Source: Lentisphaeria bacterium
GTDB lineage: Bacteria; Verrucomicrobiota; Lentisphaeria; JABSQK01; UBA12247
DNA: 5,324 bases
Assembly (NCBI GenBank): GCA_003477185.1
Contig: DMTJ01000589.1
Coordinates: forward strand, 1 to 5,324
Direction: 5' to 3'
Below the pieces are notes generated by a model that did not search any database, was not told the DNA's origin, and saw only the letters and a program-made list of their open reading frames with translations. This document shows positions 1-4,584 of this stretch, one piece after another. The position numbers and the translations under genes were made by a program. Within the stretch, counting starts at the first letter, position 1. Each line of letters starts with the position of its first letter.

Positions 1-457
1 ACACAGAGATGTCTATGAGTGGCGTGAAGTTGAACAGAATAATGACTACAGCGACAATCGAGGCATACACCGCGGCCAGAACTGTAGCCCAAATGATCTC
101 CCCCCAGATGACATGCGGCAACTCGACCTGCGTGGTAAGCTGGCCTTCCCACGTGCGCTGGTAATGCATGCGGATAAAGGCGCCGTACAGCGTCTGGAAG
201 AACGCTGTGAGAAAGATGGTGTAGGCGATGATTCCGGGCGCGATGTAGCTGGCGTATTTCACCTCACGACCGCCAAAGCTAATGCCCCCTACGTGGGCAC
301 CAAGGCCAAGGCCAAATGCCAGCAGTAAAAGGACAGGCTCCGCTGCGGGCGGCAGGAAGGCGGTATACCAATTTCGGCGATACACCTTCATATGCCGGCC
401 CCATACAGCCCGGCTCTGCCAATCCAGAATGGCCCCGTAGAATCTGAGCTTATTCAT
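1..457 (-). CDS. ABC-2 type permease, NodJ-like (C-terminal part outside window)
   Basis: Membrane subunit of an ABC exporter that works with the ATPase encoded just upstream. Reading the minus strand from the ATG at 457-455 gives 152 residues with no stop before the window edge; family members are about 250-270 residues, so roughly 40% is missing. Hydrophobic stretches lie at about residues 31-56, 71-95 and 116-143. Between them are APGIIAYTIFLTAFFQTLYG (residues 73-92) and RMHYQRTWEGQL (96-107), the pattern of the NodJ/DrrB-type ABC-2 family ('APGL.AY...TAFFE..YG' followed by an RTW segment). The start overlaps the ATPase stop by four bases (ATGA), so translation is probably coupled. NodJ in rhizobia exports lipochitooligosaccharide, but many non-rhizobial relatives exist and the substrate cannot be told from sequence. 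Family is well supported; substrate unknown. Confidence 0.88.
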   Translation of the reverse strand, partial: MNKLRFYGAILDWQSRAVWGRHMKVYRRNWYTAFLPPAAEPVLLLLAFGLGLGAHVGGISFGGREVKYASYIAPGIIAYTIFLTAFFQTLYGAFIRMHYQRTWEGQLTTQVELPHVIWGEIIWATVLAAVYASIVAVVIILFNFTPLIDISV

Positions 458-1359
458 TGTGCCCCCCCGCTTAAGCGCTCAAAAAGGTCATCCAGGTTGG
501 GTTTCCGGACATCGTAGTCCAGAGTCTCAAAGCTGGCGGCGAAGCCACTCAACTGGGCTGAGCCCACAGGAACGTGGAGCTCGCCGGGAACGCCTTCATG
601 CCCGACAATCTCTGCACTCCGCAGCCATTCAGTGACCGAATCAGCAAGAGGTTGAGATAGGACGATCACATGCTCGCCCACGAACTCGCCCAGAATTTGC
701 TCAGGCGTATCGTGCGCCAGCACCTTCCCCTCATCCAGAACCACCAACTGATCCGACAGGAACTGTGCTTCGTCCATGTAGTGCGTCGTCAGCACGATTC
801 CCAGCCCCTCTTCACGCAAGCTGCGAATTAAGCGCCACAGAGCTCTCCGAGCCTGCGGATCAAGCCCGGTCGTGGGCTCATCCAGAAACAGGAGTTTGGG
901 TCGGTTTACAAGCGCCCGGGCCACCATCAGCCGTCTGCAGTAGCCACCCGAAAGCGTATCCGGCTTTTGGTCTGCGAACTCCGCAAGCCCGAAGCGCTGC
1001 AGTAGGCCAGCGATGTGCTCGTTGAGATCCGGAACTTGGGGTCTGAAATAAGATGCCGCAACGTAAAGATTGTCGCGCACGGTAAAATCTGTATCGAAGG
1101 TGTCGCTCTGCGTGCACACCCCCATACTGCGCTTGGCAGCGGCTACATCTGCGTCGAACCCCACGCCGTTTATGATGATCGAACCTGCATCCGGTCTAAG
1201 AAACCCGTAGATCATCCGCATCGTCGTCGTCTTACCGGCCCCGTTGGGGCCGAGCAGGCCCAGCACCTGTCCTGATTCTACCTGCAGAGAGACGTCATCG
1301 ACGACAACTCTCCCGCCAAGAGATTTCTTCAGATTGAGGGCCTGTAGCAACAGCGACAT
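454..1359 (-). CDS. ABC transporter ATP-binding protein, NodI-like
   Basis: Cytoplasmic ATPase that powers export through the NodJ-like permease next to it. The 301-residue product is typical for NodI/DrrA-type subunits. Visible motifs: Walker A GPNGAGKTT (37-45), Q-loop Q84, signature LSGGY (136-140), Walker B LLFLDEP (156-162), D-loop region TTGLDP, and switch His193. The C-terminal extension ends in NLDDLFERLSG, matching the NodI ending 'NLEDVFLRLTG'. The residues after the signature are YCRR, where many NodI proteins have MKRR. I chose the ATG at 1359 because MSLLLQALNL begins the ABC fold directly and AAGGTGG (1378-1372) lies upstream. The open frame continues to an ATG at 1494, but that would add 45 residues without family character and would cross the tmk promoter and divergent start region. 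The downstream permease overlaps by four bases. Substrate unknown. Confidence 0.92.
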   Translation of the reverse strand: MSLLLQALNLKKSLGGRVVVDDVSLQVESGQVLGLLGPNGAGKTTTMRMIYGFLRPDAGSIIINGVGFDADVAAAKRSMGVCTQSDTFDTDFTVRDNLYVAASYFRPQVPDLNEHIAGLLQRFGLAEFADQKPDTLSGGYCRRLMVARALVNRPKLLFLDEPTTGLDPQARRALWRLIRSLREEGLGIVLTTHYMDEAQFLSDQLVVLDEGKVLAHDTPEQILGEFVGEHVIVLSQPLADSVTEWLRSAEIVGHEGVPGELHVPVGSAQLSGFAASFETLDYDVRKPNLDDLFERLSGGAQ

Positions 1360-1370
1360 AGCAACGAGTA

Positions 1371-1378
1371 TCCACCTT
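1371..1378 (-). promoter_or_regulatory. Ribosome binding site of the NodI-like ATPase
   Basis: Read on the minus strand, this is AAGGTGGA, about 11 bases before the ATG at 1359-1357. The spacing is slightly long, but no comparable purine-rich site precedes the more upstream ATG codons in the same frame. The site therefore supports the 301-residue start over the longer 346-residue reading. Confidence 0.55.
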
Positions 1379-1450
1379 GAATAAAAGGAAGACGGTACCA
1401 TAGCTGCAAACCCGCTAGTGTCATGTATCACATTGGGTGCCCGTGTAATC

Positions 1451-1479
1451 GTGGCAGCCGATGGACGAAAGCGTATAGT
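1451..1479 (+). promoter_or_regulatory. Putative sigma70-type promoter of tmk-holB
   Basis: A -35 candidate GTGGCA (1451-1456, four of six matching TTGACA) and a -10 candidate TATAGT (1474-1479, five of six matching TATAAT) are separated by 17 bases. Predicted transcription starts near 1486, giving a leader of about 25 bases before the tmk ATG at 1511. The palindrome TGCGATCGCA (1481-1490) sits over the predicted start point. The -10 and spacing are good and the -35 is moderate. No equally good promoter was seen on the minus strand for the ABC exporter in this 151-base divergent region. Confidence 0.5.
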
Positions 1480-1499
1480 ATGCGATCGCACCACAGATC

Positions 1500-1504
1500 A
1501 GGGA
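1500..1504 (+). promoter_or_regulatory. Ribosome binding site deciding the tmk start
   Basis: AGGGA at 1500-1504 lies six bases before the ATG at 1511 and only three before the ATG at 1508. The spacing favours the second of the two adjacent ATG codons. It also argues against the further-upstream ATG at 1418, which would put the promoter inside the gene. Confidence 0.6.
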
Positions 1505-1510
1505 AAAATG

Positions 1511-2170
1511 ATGGCCAAAGAGGTTCCCGGGGGATTATTCATTACGTTGGAGGGGCCGGAATGCGCGGGTAAGTCCACGCAGGGGCGCCTTCTTGCTCGG
1601 GCGTTGCAGAGTGAAGAGTTTCGCGTGCAGCAAGTTCGTGAGCCCGGTGGCACCGTGGTGGGCGAGCAACTGCGCGGCATAGTAAAGCACGTCTGCGGGC
1701 CAGATGCCGTTTGCGACGAAGCCGAATTGCTCATTTTCGAAGCCAGCCGCGCCCAGTTGGTGCGCAAGGTCATCCAGCCATCTTTGGCAGCAGGTGATAT
1801 CGTCATCTGCGACCGTTTCGCTGACTCAAGCGTGGCTTACCAAGGGTATGCCCGCGGGCTGGACCTGACGCTCATCCACGCGCTAAATAATGCCGTGGTA
1901 GGCGAGCGCTGGCCTGACCTCACGTTCTTATTGGACCTGGACCAGGCCGCCGGTTCCCGTCGCGGCCAGATGCGCCTAGAGACACTCTTTGTGGAAGACC
2001 GGATCGAAGACGAGTCGGTCCAGTTTCATCGCCGCGTCCGAGAAGGGTTTCTCCGCGTGGCGGCCGAGAATCGCCACCGCTTCCGCGTGCTCGATGCCAC
2101 GCAGCGTATTGACGAAATCCACACCCAGATTATGAGCAGCGTGACCGATGCCCTTAGCACAGTTCTCTGA
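1511..2170 (+). CDS. tmk: Thymidylate kinase (dTMP kinase)
   Basis: Cytoplasmic enzyme that phosphorylates dTMP to dTDP with ATP, an essential step of dTTP supply. The 219-residue product has normal family length. Visible motifs: P-loop GPECAGKSTQ (15-24), the REPGGT segment (43-48) typical of TMK, DRFADSSVAYQG (101-112) corresponding to the family DR(Y/F)..SS.AYQG dTMP-binding motif, and a LID region followed by EDRIEDE (162-168), as in 'DRIE.E...F..RVR..F'. The P-loop carries Glu-Cys where Asp-Gly or Glu-Gly is usual. The start was chosen from the AGGGA site six bases upstream; ATG 1508 would add one Met, and ATG 1418 would add 31 residues lying over the promoter. The last 23 bases overlap holB, a common pairing that suggests one operon and coupled translation. 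Identification is confident. Confidence 0.96.
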   Translation: MAKEVPGGLFITLEGPECAGKSTQGRLLARALQSEEFRVQQVREPGGTVVGEQLRGIVKHVCGPDAVCDEAELLIFEASRAQLVRKVIQPSLAAGDIVICDRFADSSVAYQGYARGLDLTLIHALNNAVVGERWPDLTFLLDLDQAAGSRRGQMRLETLFVEDRIEDESVQFHRRVREGFLRVAAENRHRFRVLDATQRIDEIHTQIMSSVTDALSTVL

Positions 2171-3170
2171 GCGATTCCCCGTTCTCATTGAGCGGTTGGC
2201 TTACAGCCGCAATTCCGGACGGATCGCTCACGCCTATCTTATCTCAGGCGATGATGAAGAGACGCTGAAGGGATTTACCGATTCGTGGATCGCAAGCTGC
2301 CTCTGCGAGTCACCTGACGCCCAAGCGGAGCCCTGCGGTACCTGCACCTCCTGTAATCGGCTCTTGGCTGGCACCTACATGTATCTCCACCAAGTGCAGC
2401 CAAAGTCCAAAATGCGGACCATCCCAATCGATGAGATTCGAGCGTTAGAGCATCACCTGAACCTGCGCACTGGCGGTGCGCTGCGCATTGCCGTGCTCTG
2501 GGAAGCAGACGCGATGTTGCCGGCCGCGCAGAATGCATTTCTGAAGACCCTCGAGGAGCCCCACCCAGGCACGATGCTGCTGTTAGTGACGGCAAATCCG
2601 GCAAAGCTCCTCCCAACCATCCGCTCTCGCTGCCAGCTCCTCGCTCTCCGCGGCAATACCTTTCATCCTTCCTTTCCGGGAATCGAGGCATTCTATTCCC
2701 AGATTTGCGCTCTCCGCAAAGGCAGCGGATCAGCCACGTCCGGCATTGTTGCCGGAATGATCTCCGCTATCGCCGGGGAGTTGAAGGAAGCTGCTGAGGA
2801 ACGGGCACAGGAGCGCTTTAAGCAACTAGCAGCACAACGCAAGACGCAAATGCTGTCGGAGGCGGCCTACAAACGCATGGGAGAGGAGTTGCTCGCGGCC
2901 ACTACTGCGGACTACTTAGCGCAACGCTCACAGCTACTCTCGGCGATTCATACGTGGTTCGGCAATGAATTCTTGCGAGCGCAGGGAATTGAACTGAACA
3001 AGCTGCCAAACCCGGAAGTTTATGGATCCACGCCCGGAGAAGCCCCGTCACAGAGTGAGGCGCGCCGCAACCTCAGGTTGGCAGAGAAACTGCTCGCGGA
3101 CAGCGCCTTTAACGTAGACGAAACCTTGTTGTTTCTTAATTTCTGCCAGTCTGTTTGCACCGTCGCATAG
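2148..3170 (+). CDS. holB: DNA polymerase III subunit delta' (clamp loader)
   Basis: Delta' is part of the clamp loader that places the sliding clamp on primed DNA. The 340-residue product is close to the usual length (E. coli delta' has 334). The AAA+ start HAYLISGDDEETLKGF (28-43) aligns with 'HAYLF.GP.G.GK' but lacks the GK(T/S) of a working Walker A, as expected for a subunit that does not hydrolyse ATP. A zinc-finger-like CGTCTSC follows (63-69) with extra Cys at 51 and 53. QNAFLKTLEEP (128-138) is the hallmark of the family, and SRC at 160-162 is the arginine-finger motif retained in delta'. After about residue 200 comes a charged, helix-rich stretch (about 210-260) and a C-terminal helical domain. 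The ATG lies inside tmk with no strong SD, so translation is probably coupled. A DnaX (tau/gamma) identity is unlikely because of the lost Walker A and the length. Confidence 0.93.
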   Translation: MPLAQFSERFPVLIERLAYSRNSGRIAHAYLISGDDEETLKGFTDSWIASCLCESPDAQAEPCGTCTSCNRLLAGTYMYLHQVQPKSKMRTIPIDEIRALEHHLNLRTGGALRIAVLWEADAMLPAAQNAFLKTLEEPHPGTMLLLVTANPAKLLPTIRSRCQLLALRGNTFHPSFPGIEAFYSQICALRKGSGSATSGIVAGMISAIAGELKEAAEERAQERFKQLAAQRKTQMLSEAAYKRMGEELLAATTADYLAQRSQLLSAIHTWFGNEFLRAQGIELNKLPNPEVYGSTPGEAPSQSEARRNLRLAEKLLADSAFNVDETLLFLNFCQSVCTVA

Positions 3171-3177
3171 GCAAAAG

Positions 3178-3209
3178 TTTTCATCAGTTGGTCAACAGCT
3201 TATCAACAG
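3178..3209 (+). repeat. Three phased TCAWCAG repeats resembling DnaA boxes
   Basis: TCATCAG at 3181, TCAACAG at 3192 and TCAACAG at 3203 start exactly 11 bases apart, about one helical turn. Read as 9-mers they are TTTTCATCA, TGGTCAACA and TTATCAACA; the last matches the DnaA-box consensus TTATNCACA at eight of nine positions. They begin 11 bases after the holB stop. A replication-initiator or other regulator binding array is an inference; the phasing itself is directly visible. Confidence 0.4.
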
Positions 3210-3225
3210 GCTAACAAAAGTTAGC
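3210..3225. repeat. Small perfect hairpin GCTAAC-AAAA-GTTAGC
   Basis: A six-base perfect inverted repeat with a four-A loop, directly after the phased TCAWCAG repeats. No T-run follows, so it is not a canonical intrinsic terminator. It could be part of a protein-binding array or a weak RNA end for the tmk-holB transcript. Confidence 0.4.
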
Positions 3226-3244
3226 AACAATACTCCAAGAAACC

Positions 3245-3269
3245 TAACCTCTTCTAAAGAAGAAGGTTA
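3245..3269. repeat. Imperfect hairpin downstream of holB, possible weak terminator
   Basis: TAACCTCTTCT (3245-3255) can pair with AGAAGAAGGTTA (3258-3269) with one bulged base and a very short loop. A T-rich tract follows but begins about 7 bases later and the continuous T-run only at 3284, too far for a textbook intrinsic terminator. It is the nearest thing to a transcription end for tmk-holB in this gap. Confidence 0.3.
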
Positions 3270-3312
3270 CGAAACATTTTGTATTTTTTCGGATTTTTCT
3301 CAAAAATGGCTG

Positions 3313-3358
3313 GCGGAAGTCCACGCATTTGTTCACAGCCTTCCGCTGCGTAAATGCG
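3313..3358. repeat. Interleaved inverted repeats with pseudoknot topology
   Basis: GCGGAAG (3313-3319) is complementary to CTTCCGC (3340-3346), and CGCATTT (3324-3330) to AAATGCG (3352-3358). Both are perfect seven-base pairings. The second starts inside the loop of the first and closes outside it, the order of an H-type pseudoknot. ACGCA (3323-3327) can alternatively pair with TGCGT (3347-3351). Whether this is transcribed is unknown. Confidence 0.4.
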
Positions 3359-3592
3359 CGGACATCCCGCACATACAGACTTCATAAAAACCTAACAGCC
3401 TCCCACCAATGATCAGAGGGCGCAGTGGGTATTGCGGTCCACCTCTGCAAGCCAGCGCGCTCCGGAGGTTCCGGCATGGCTGCGGCGCGCTCCGAGCAGC
3501 AGCGTGATCGCAAGCTCAAAAAACAGGCGGCCCCAAGTAGTTTTCTGATATTTTTCGGATTAAGTCTTGCGCCTCAGCAGCCACTTGCTAGG

Positions 3593-3621
3593 TTACCGGG
3601 TTCAAGAGCCTTTCCTATAAT
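3593..3621 (+). promoter_or_regulatory. Putative promoter of the DivIC/FtsB-like gene
   Basis: A perfect -10 hexamer TATAAT (3616-3621) lies 17 bases after the weak -35 candidate TTACCG (3593-3598, three of six matching). Predicted transcription starts near 3628, giving a leader of about 20 bases that still contains the AGGA ribosome site (3639-3642). The perfect -10 and fitting leader are the main support; the poor -35 suggests moderate or activator-assisted strength. Confidence 0.5.
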
Positions 3622-3648
3622 TTCGTCAAAATTGAGCGAGGACCGTCC

Positions 3649-3924
3649 GTGCCGAATCTCGGCCGAGCACTATTTAGACTACTTTCAGTAGGCGTTCTAT
3701 GCGTCTGCTTGACAATGGTCCTGCCCGAATATTCAAAATATTTGCGCGCGAAAGCTGATCTGGGAAAGACCGAGGCATTGCTCTTGGAAGCCAGAGAGGA
3801 TCATGAACATCTGGCGAGCGAAATCGCACTGCTTGAATCTGATCCCTATACTGTGGAACGGATCGCCCGTGAAAAGTTTAACTGGCGGCGAGTAGGCGAA
3901 GAAGTCTACGAATTCGAGAACTGA
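3649..3924 (+). CDS. DivIC/FtsB-like septum formation initiator protein
   Basis: Small single-pass inner-membrane cell-division protein of the DivIC/FtsB family, which in known bacteria joins FtsL and FtsQ (DivIB) in the divisome. The 91-residue product shows a short N-terminal tail, one hydrophobic segment (about 8-26), a charged helix likely to form a coiled coil (about 33-64), and the conserved end DPYTVERIAREKFNW (65-79) followed by VGEEVYEFE, matching the family's 'D...IE..AREK......GE.VY.F'. The start is GTG; AGGA at 3639-3642 lies six bases upstream and the promoter's predicted start lies about 20 bases upstream. Transcribed alone, it is closed downstream by the hairpin at 4013-4046. 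Its usual neighbour in many genomes (eno) is not here. FtsB and DivIC cannot be separated from sequence alone. Confidence 0.85.
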   Translation: MPNLGRALFRLLSVGVLCVCLTMVLPEYSKYLRAKADLGKTEALLLEAREDHEHLASEIALLESDPYTVERIAREKFNWRRVGEEVYEFEN

Positions 3925-4010
3925 TCGTCCCCCTAGTCTGTCGGACTTACTTGCCTCTTCACGGCGCAGCCATGTACAAACCCTTCGAGGGGTGGGCTAA
4001 TTTTGGCCAT

Positions 4011-4046
4011 AAAAAAAGCGCATTGCCTTTCAGCAATGCGCTTTTT
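4011..4046. terminator. Bidirectional intrinsic terminator
   Basis: AAAAAGCGCATTGC (4013-4026) and GCAATGCGCTTTTT (4033-4046) form a perfect 14-base stem around the loop CTTTCA. Plus-strand transcripts end in five U after the GC-rich stem, and minus-strand transcripts end in seven U (4017-4011). It lies about 90 bases after the DivIC/FtsB-like gene and 30 bases after the minus-strand small gene, so it serves both convergent genes. Confidence 0.9.
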
Positions 4047-4075
4047 CTATGCGGAGTTCGCAGTAAGCTCGAGAA

Positions 4076-4366
4076 TCAGGCCCCGTATTCGGCGACGCAG
4101 GTCTCTTCTTTGAGCTCTCCGCCTCCTACCTCCTTGGCGTCACGGTTCTCTTCGGGTTCGTCGACGACAGGAGCCATTAGCGCGTCTGCTTCCCGCATGC
4201 TCAACAACAAAGCCTGCGCTGCTGCTTCAGCTGCATGCTCGCGAGCACGTAGCTCTGCTTCGGCCTCACGGCGCTCTTGCTGGTAGTCGTCTTCCCATAA
4301 ATCGACTGCGGATTCGTTGACTACTTCAAGCAGGCCCCGCACGTAATCTCGACTGTACATTGGCAT
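4076..4366 (-). CDS. Small acidic protein of unknown function
   Basis: I do not recognise this 96-residue protein. It begins MPMYSRDYVRGLLEVVNESA, then a charged Glu/Arg/Ala-rich stretch (about 29-50, QQERREAEAELRAREHAAEA) likely to be a long helix or coiled coil. A short apolar part follows (51-68), then an acidic, Gly-containing tail (69-96) with the only Cys at 90. No signal peptide, membrane segment or known catalytic motif is visible, so it is probably soluble and cytoplasmic. Reality as a gene is well supported: TAAGGAG (4380-4374) lies seven bases before the ATG, a promoter candidate sits at 4418-4445, and a strong terminator follows 30 bases after the stop. It appears to be a single-gene transcript. 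The overlapping plus-strand open frame at 3951-4286 has none of this support and spans the terminator. Confidence 0.75.
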   Translation of the reverse strand: MPMYSRDYVRGLLEVVNESAVDLWEDDYQQERREAEAELRAREHAAEAAAQALLLSMREADALMAPVVDEPEENRDAKEVGGGELKEETCVAEYGA

Positions 4367-4373
4367 GGTAGTA

Positions 4374-4380
4374 CTCCTTA
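4374..4380 (-). promoter_or_regulatory. Strong ribosome binding site of the small acidic protein
   Basis: Read on the minus strand this is TAAGGAG, seven bases before the ATG at 4366-4364. It is the best Shine-Dalgarno match in the window. It favours this ATG over the one two codons later and suggests high expression of the 96-residue protein. Confidence 0.8.
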
Positions 4381-4417
4381 CTCGTTTCTAGATAAATCCT
4401 GCAATGAAAAGCCGCGA

Positions 4418-4445
4418 AAGATACCAGAAACCCAAAAAATGTCCA
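4418..4445 (-). promoter_or_regulatory. Putative promoter of the small acidic protein gene
   Basis: On the minus strand, TGGACA (4445-4440, five of six matching TTGACA) and TATCTT (4423-4418, four of six matching TATAAT) are separated by 16 bases. An extended -10 TG (TGG just before TATCTT) adds support. The predicted start near 4411 gives a leader of about 45 bases carrying the TAAGGAG site. Confidence 0.5.
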
Positions 4446-4535
4446 GAGTAAATCCGCGAGTCAGAAGAATTTAACGAAATTTACTGCTCAAATCAAGTGC
4501 AAGCGGGAATTTATTCATTGGGGCATTTTCTGACA

Positions 4536-4557
4536 CGCAGCCTACTACCAGGCTGCG
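4536..4557. repeat. Perfect hairpin after the peptide transporter ATPase gene
   Basis: CGCAGCCT (4536-4543) and AGGCTGCG (4550-4557) form a perfect eight-base stem around a six-base loop. It lies about 28 bases past the stop of the minus-strand ABC gene, where a terminator is expected. No U-tract follows on either strand, so it may be an RNA 3'-end stabiliser or Rho-associated end rather than a classical intrinsic terminator. Confidence 0.5.
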
Positions 4558-4584
4558 ACGCAGTTCGGCGAGCCCGTGCTATTG

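Larger units (their letters stand above)
3171..3648. other. 478-base non-coding gap between holB and the DivIC/FtsB-like gene
   Basis: No confident gene fills this gap. Its first part (to about 3310) is AT-rich compared with the flanking genes and holds phased TCAWCAG repeats, two hairpins and a T-rich tract. The middle (3313-3358) holds two interleaved inverted repeats. The part around 3450-3500 is GC-rich and contains the 10-base direct repeat GCGCGCTCCG at 3455-3464 and 3485-3494. The 11-mer TTTTTCGGATT occurs at 3285-3295 and again at 3551-3561. The last 60 bases hold the promoter of the next gene. No tRNA, and no recognisable 6S, SRP, tmRNA or RNase P RNA core, was seen. No canonical terminator for tmk-holB was found. 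Confidence 0.6.

Noticed and set aside
1381..1409. Minus-strand promoter TTGCAG-17-TTTTAT for the ABC exporter
   Set aside because: Its predicted start would fall inside the ribosome binding site of the ATPase gene, and both hexamers are weak.
1482..1489. GCGATCGC as a HIP1 element pointing to a cyanobacterium
   Set aside because: HIP1 is meaningful only when highly repeated. I noticed it once here, and nothing else suggests a cyanobacterium.
1360..1494. 45-residue N-terminal extension of the NodI-like ATPase from the ATG at 1494
   Set aside because: It has no family character, lacks a ribosome site and would cover the divergent region including the tmk promoter. The ATG at 1359 with AAGGTGG upstream fits better.
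3455..3494. Direct repeat GCGCGCTCCG 30 bases apart as a mobile-element or attachment site
   Set aside because: The repeat is only 10 bases, GC-rich, and has no integrase, transposase or terminal inverted repeats nearby.
3171..3648. Known structural RNA (6S, SRP, tmRNA, RNase P) in the long gap
   Set aside because: I could not find the conserved core sequences or a promoter-terminator pair bounding such an RNA. A covariance-model search with Rfam would settle it.
3709..3735. TTGACA with TATTCA as a promoter inside the DivIC/FtsB-like gene
   Set aside because: Spacing is only 15 bases, the -10 is poor, and the TTGACA encodes part of the membrane segment of a real gene.
3951..4286. Plus-strand open frame of 111 codons
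   Set aside because: It runs through the strong terminator and is antisense to the small acidic gene, which has better start signals. The product is Ser/Ala-rich low-complexity sequence.
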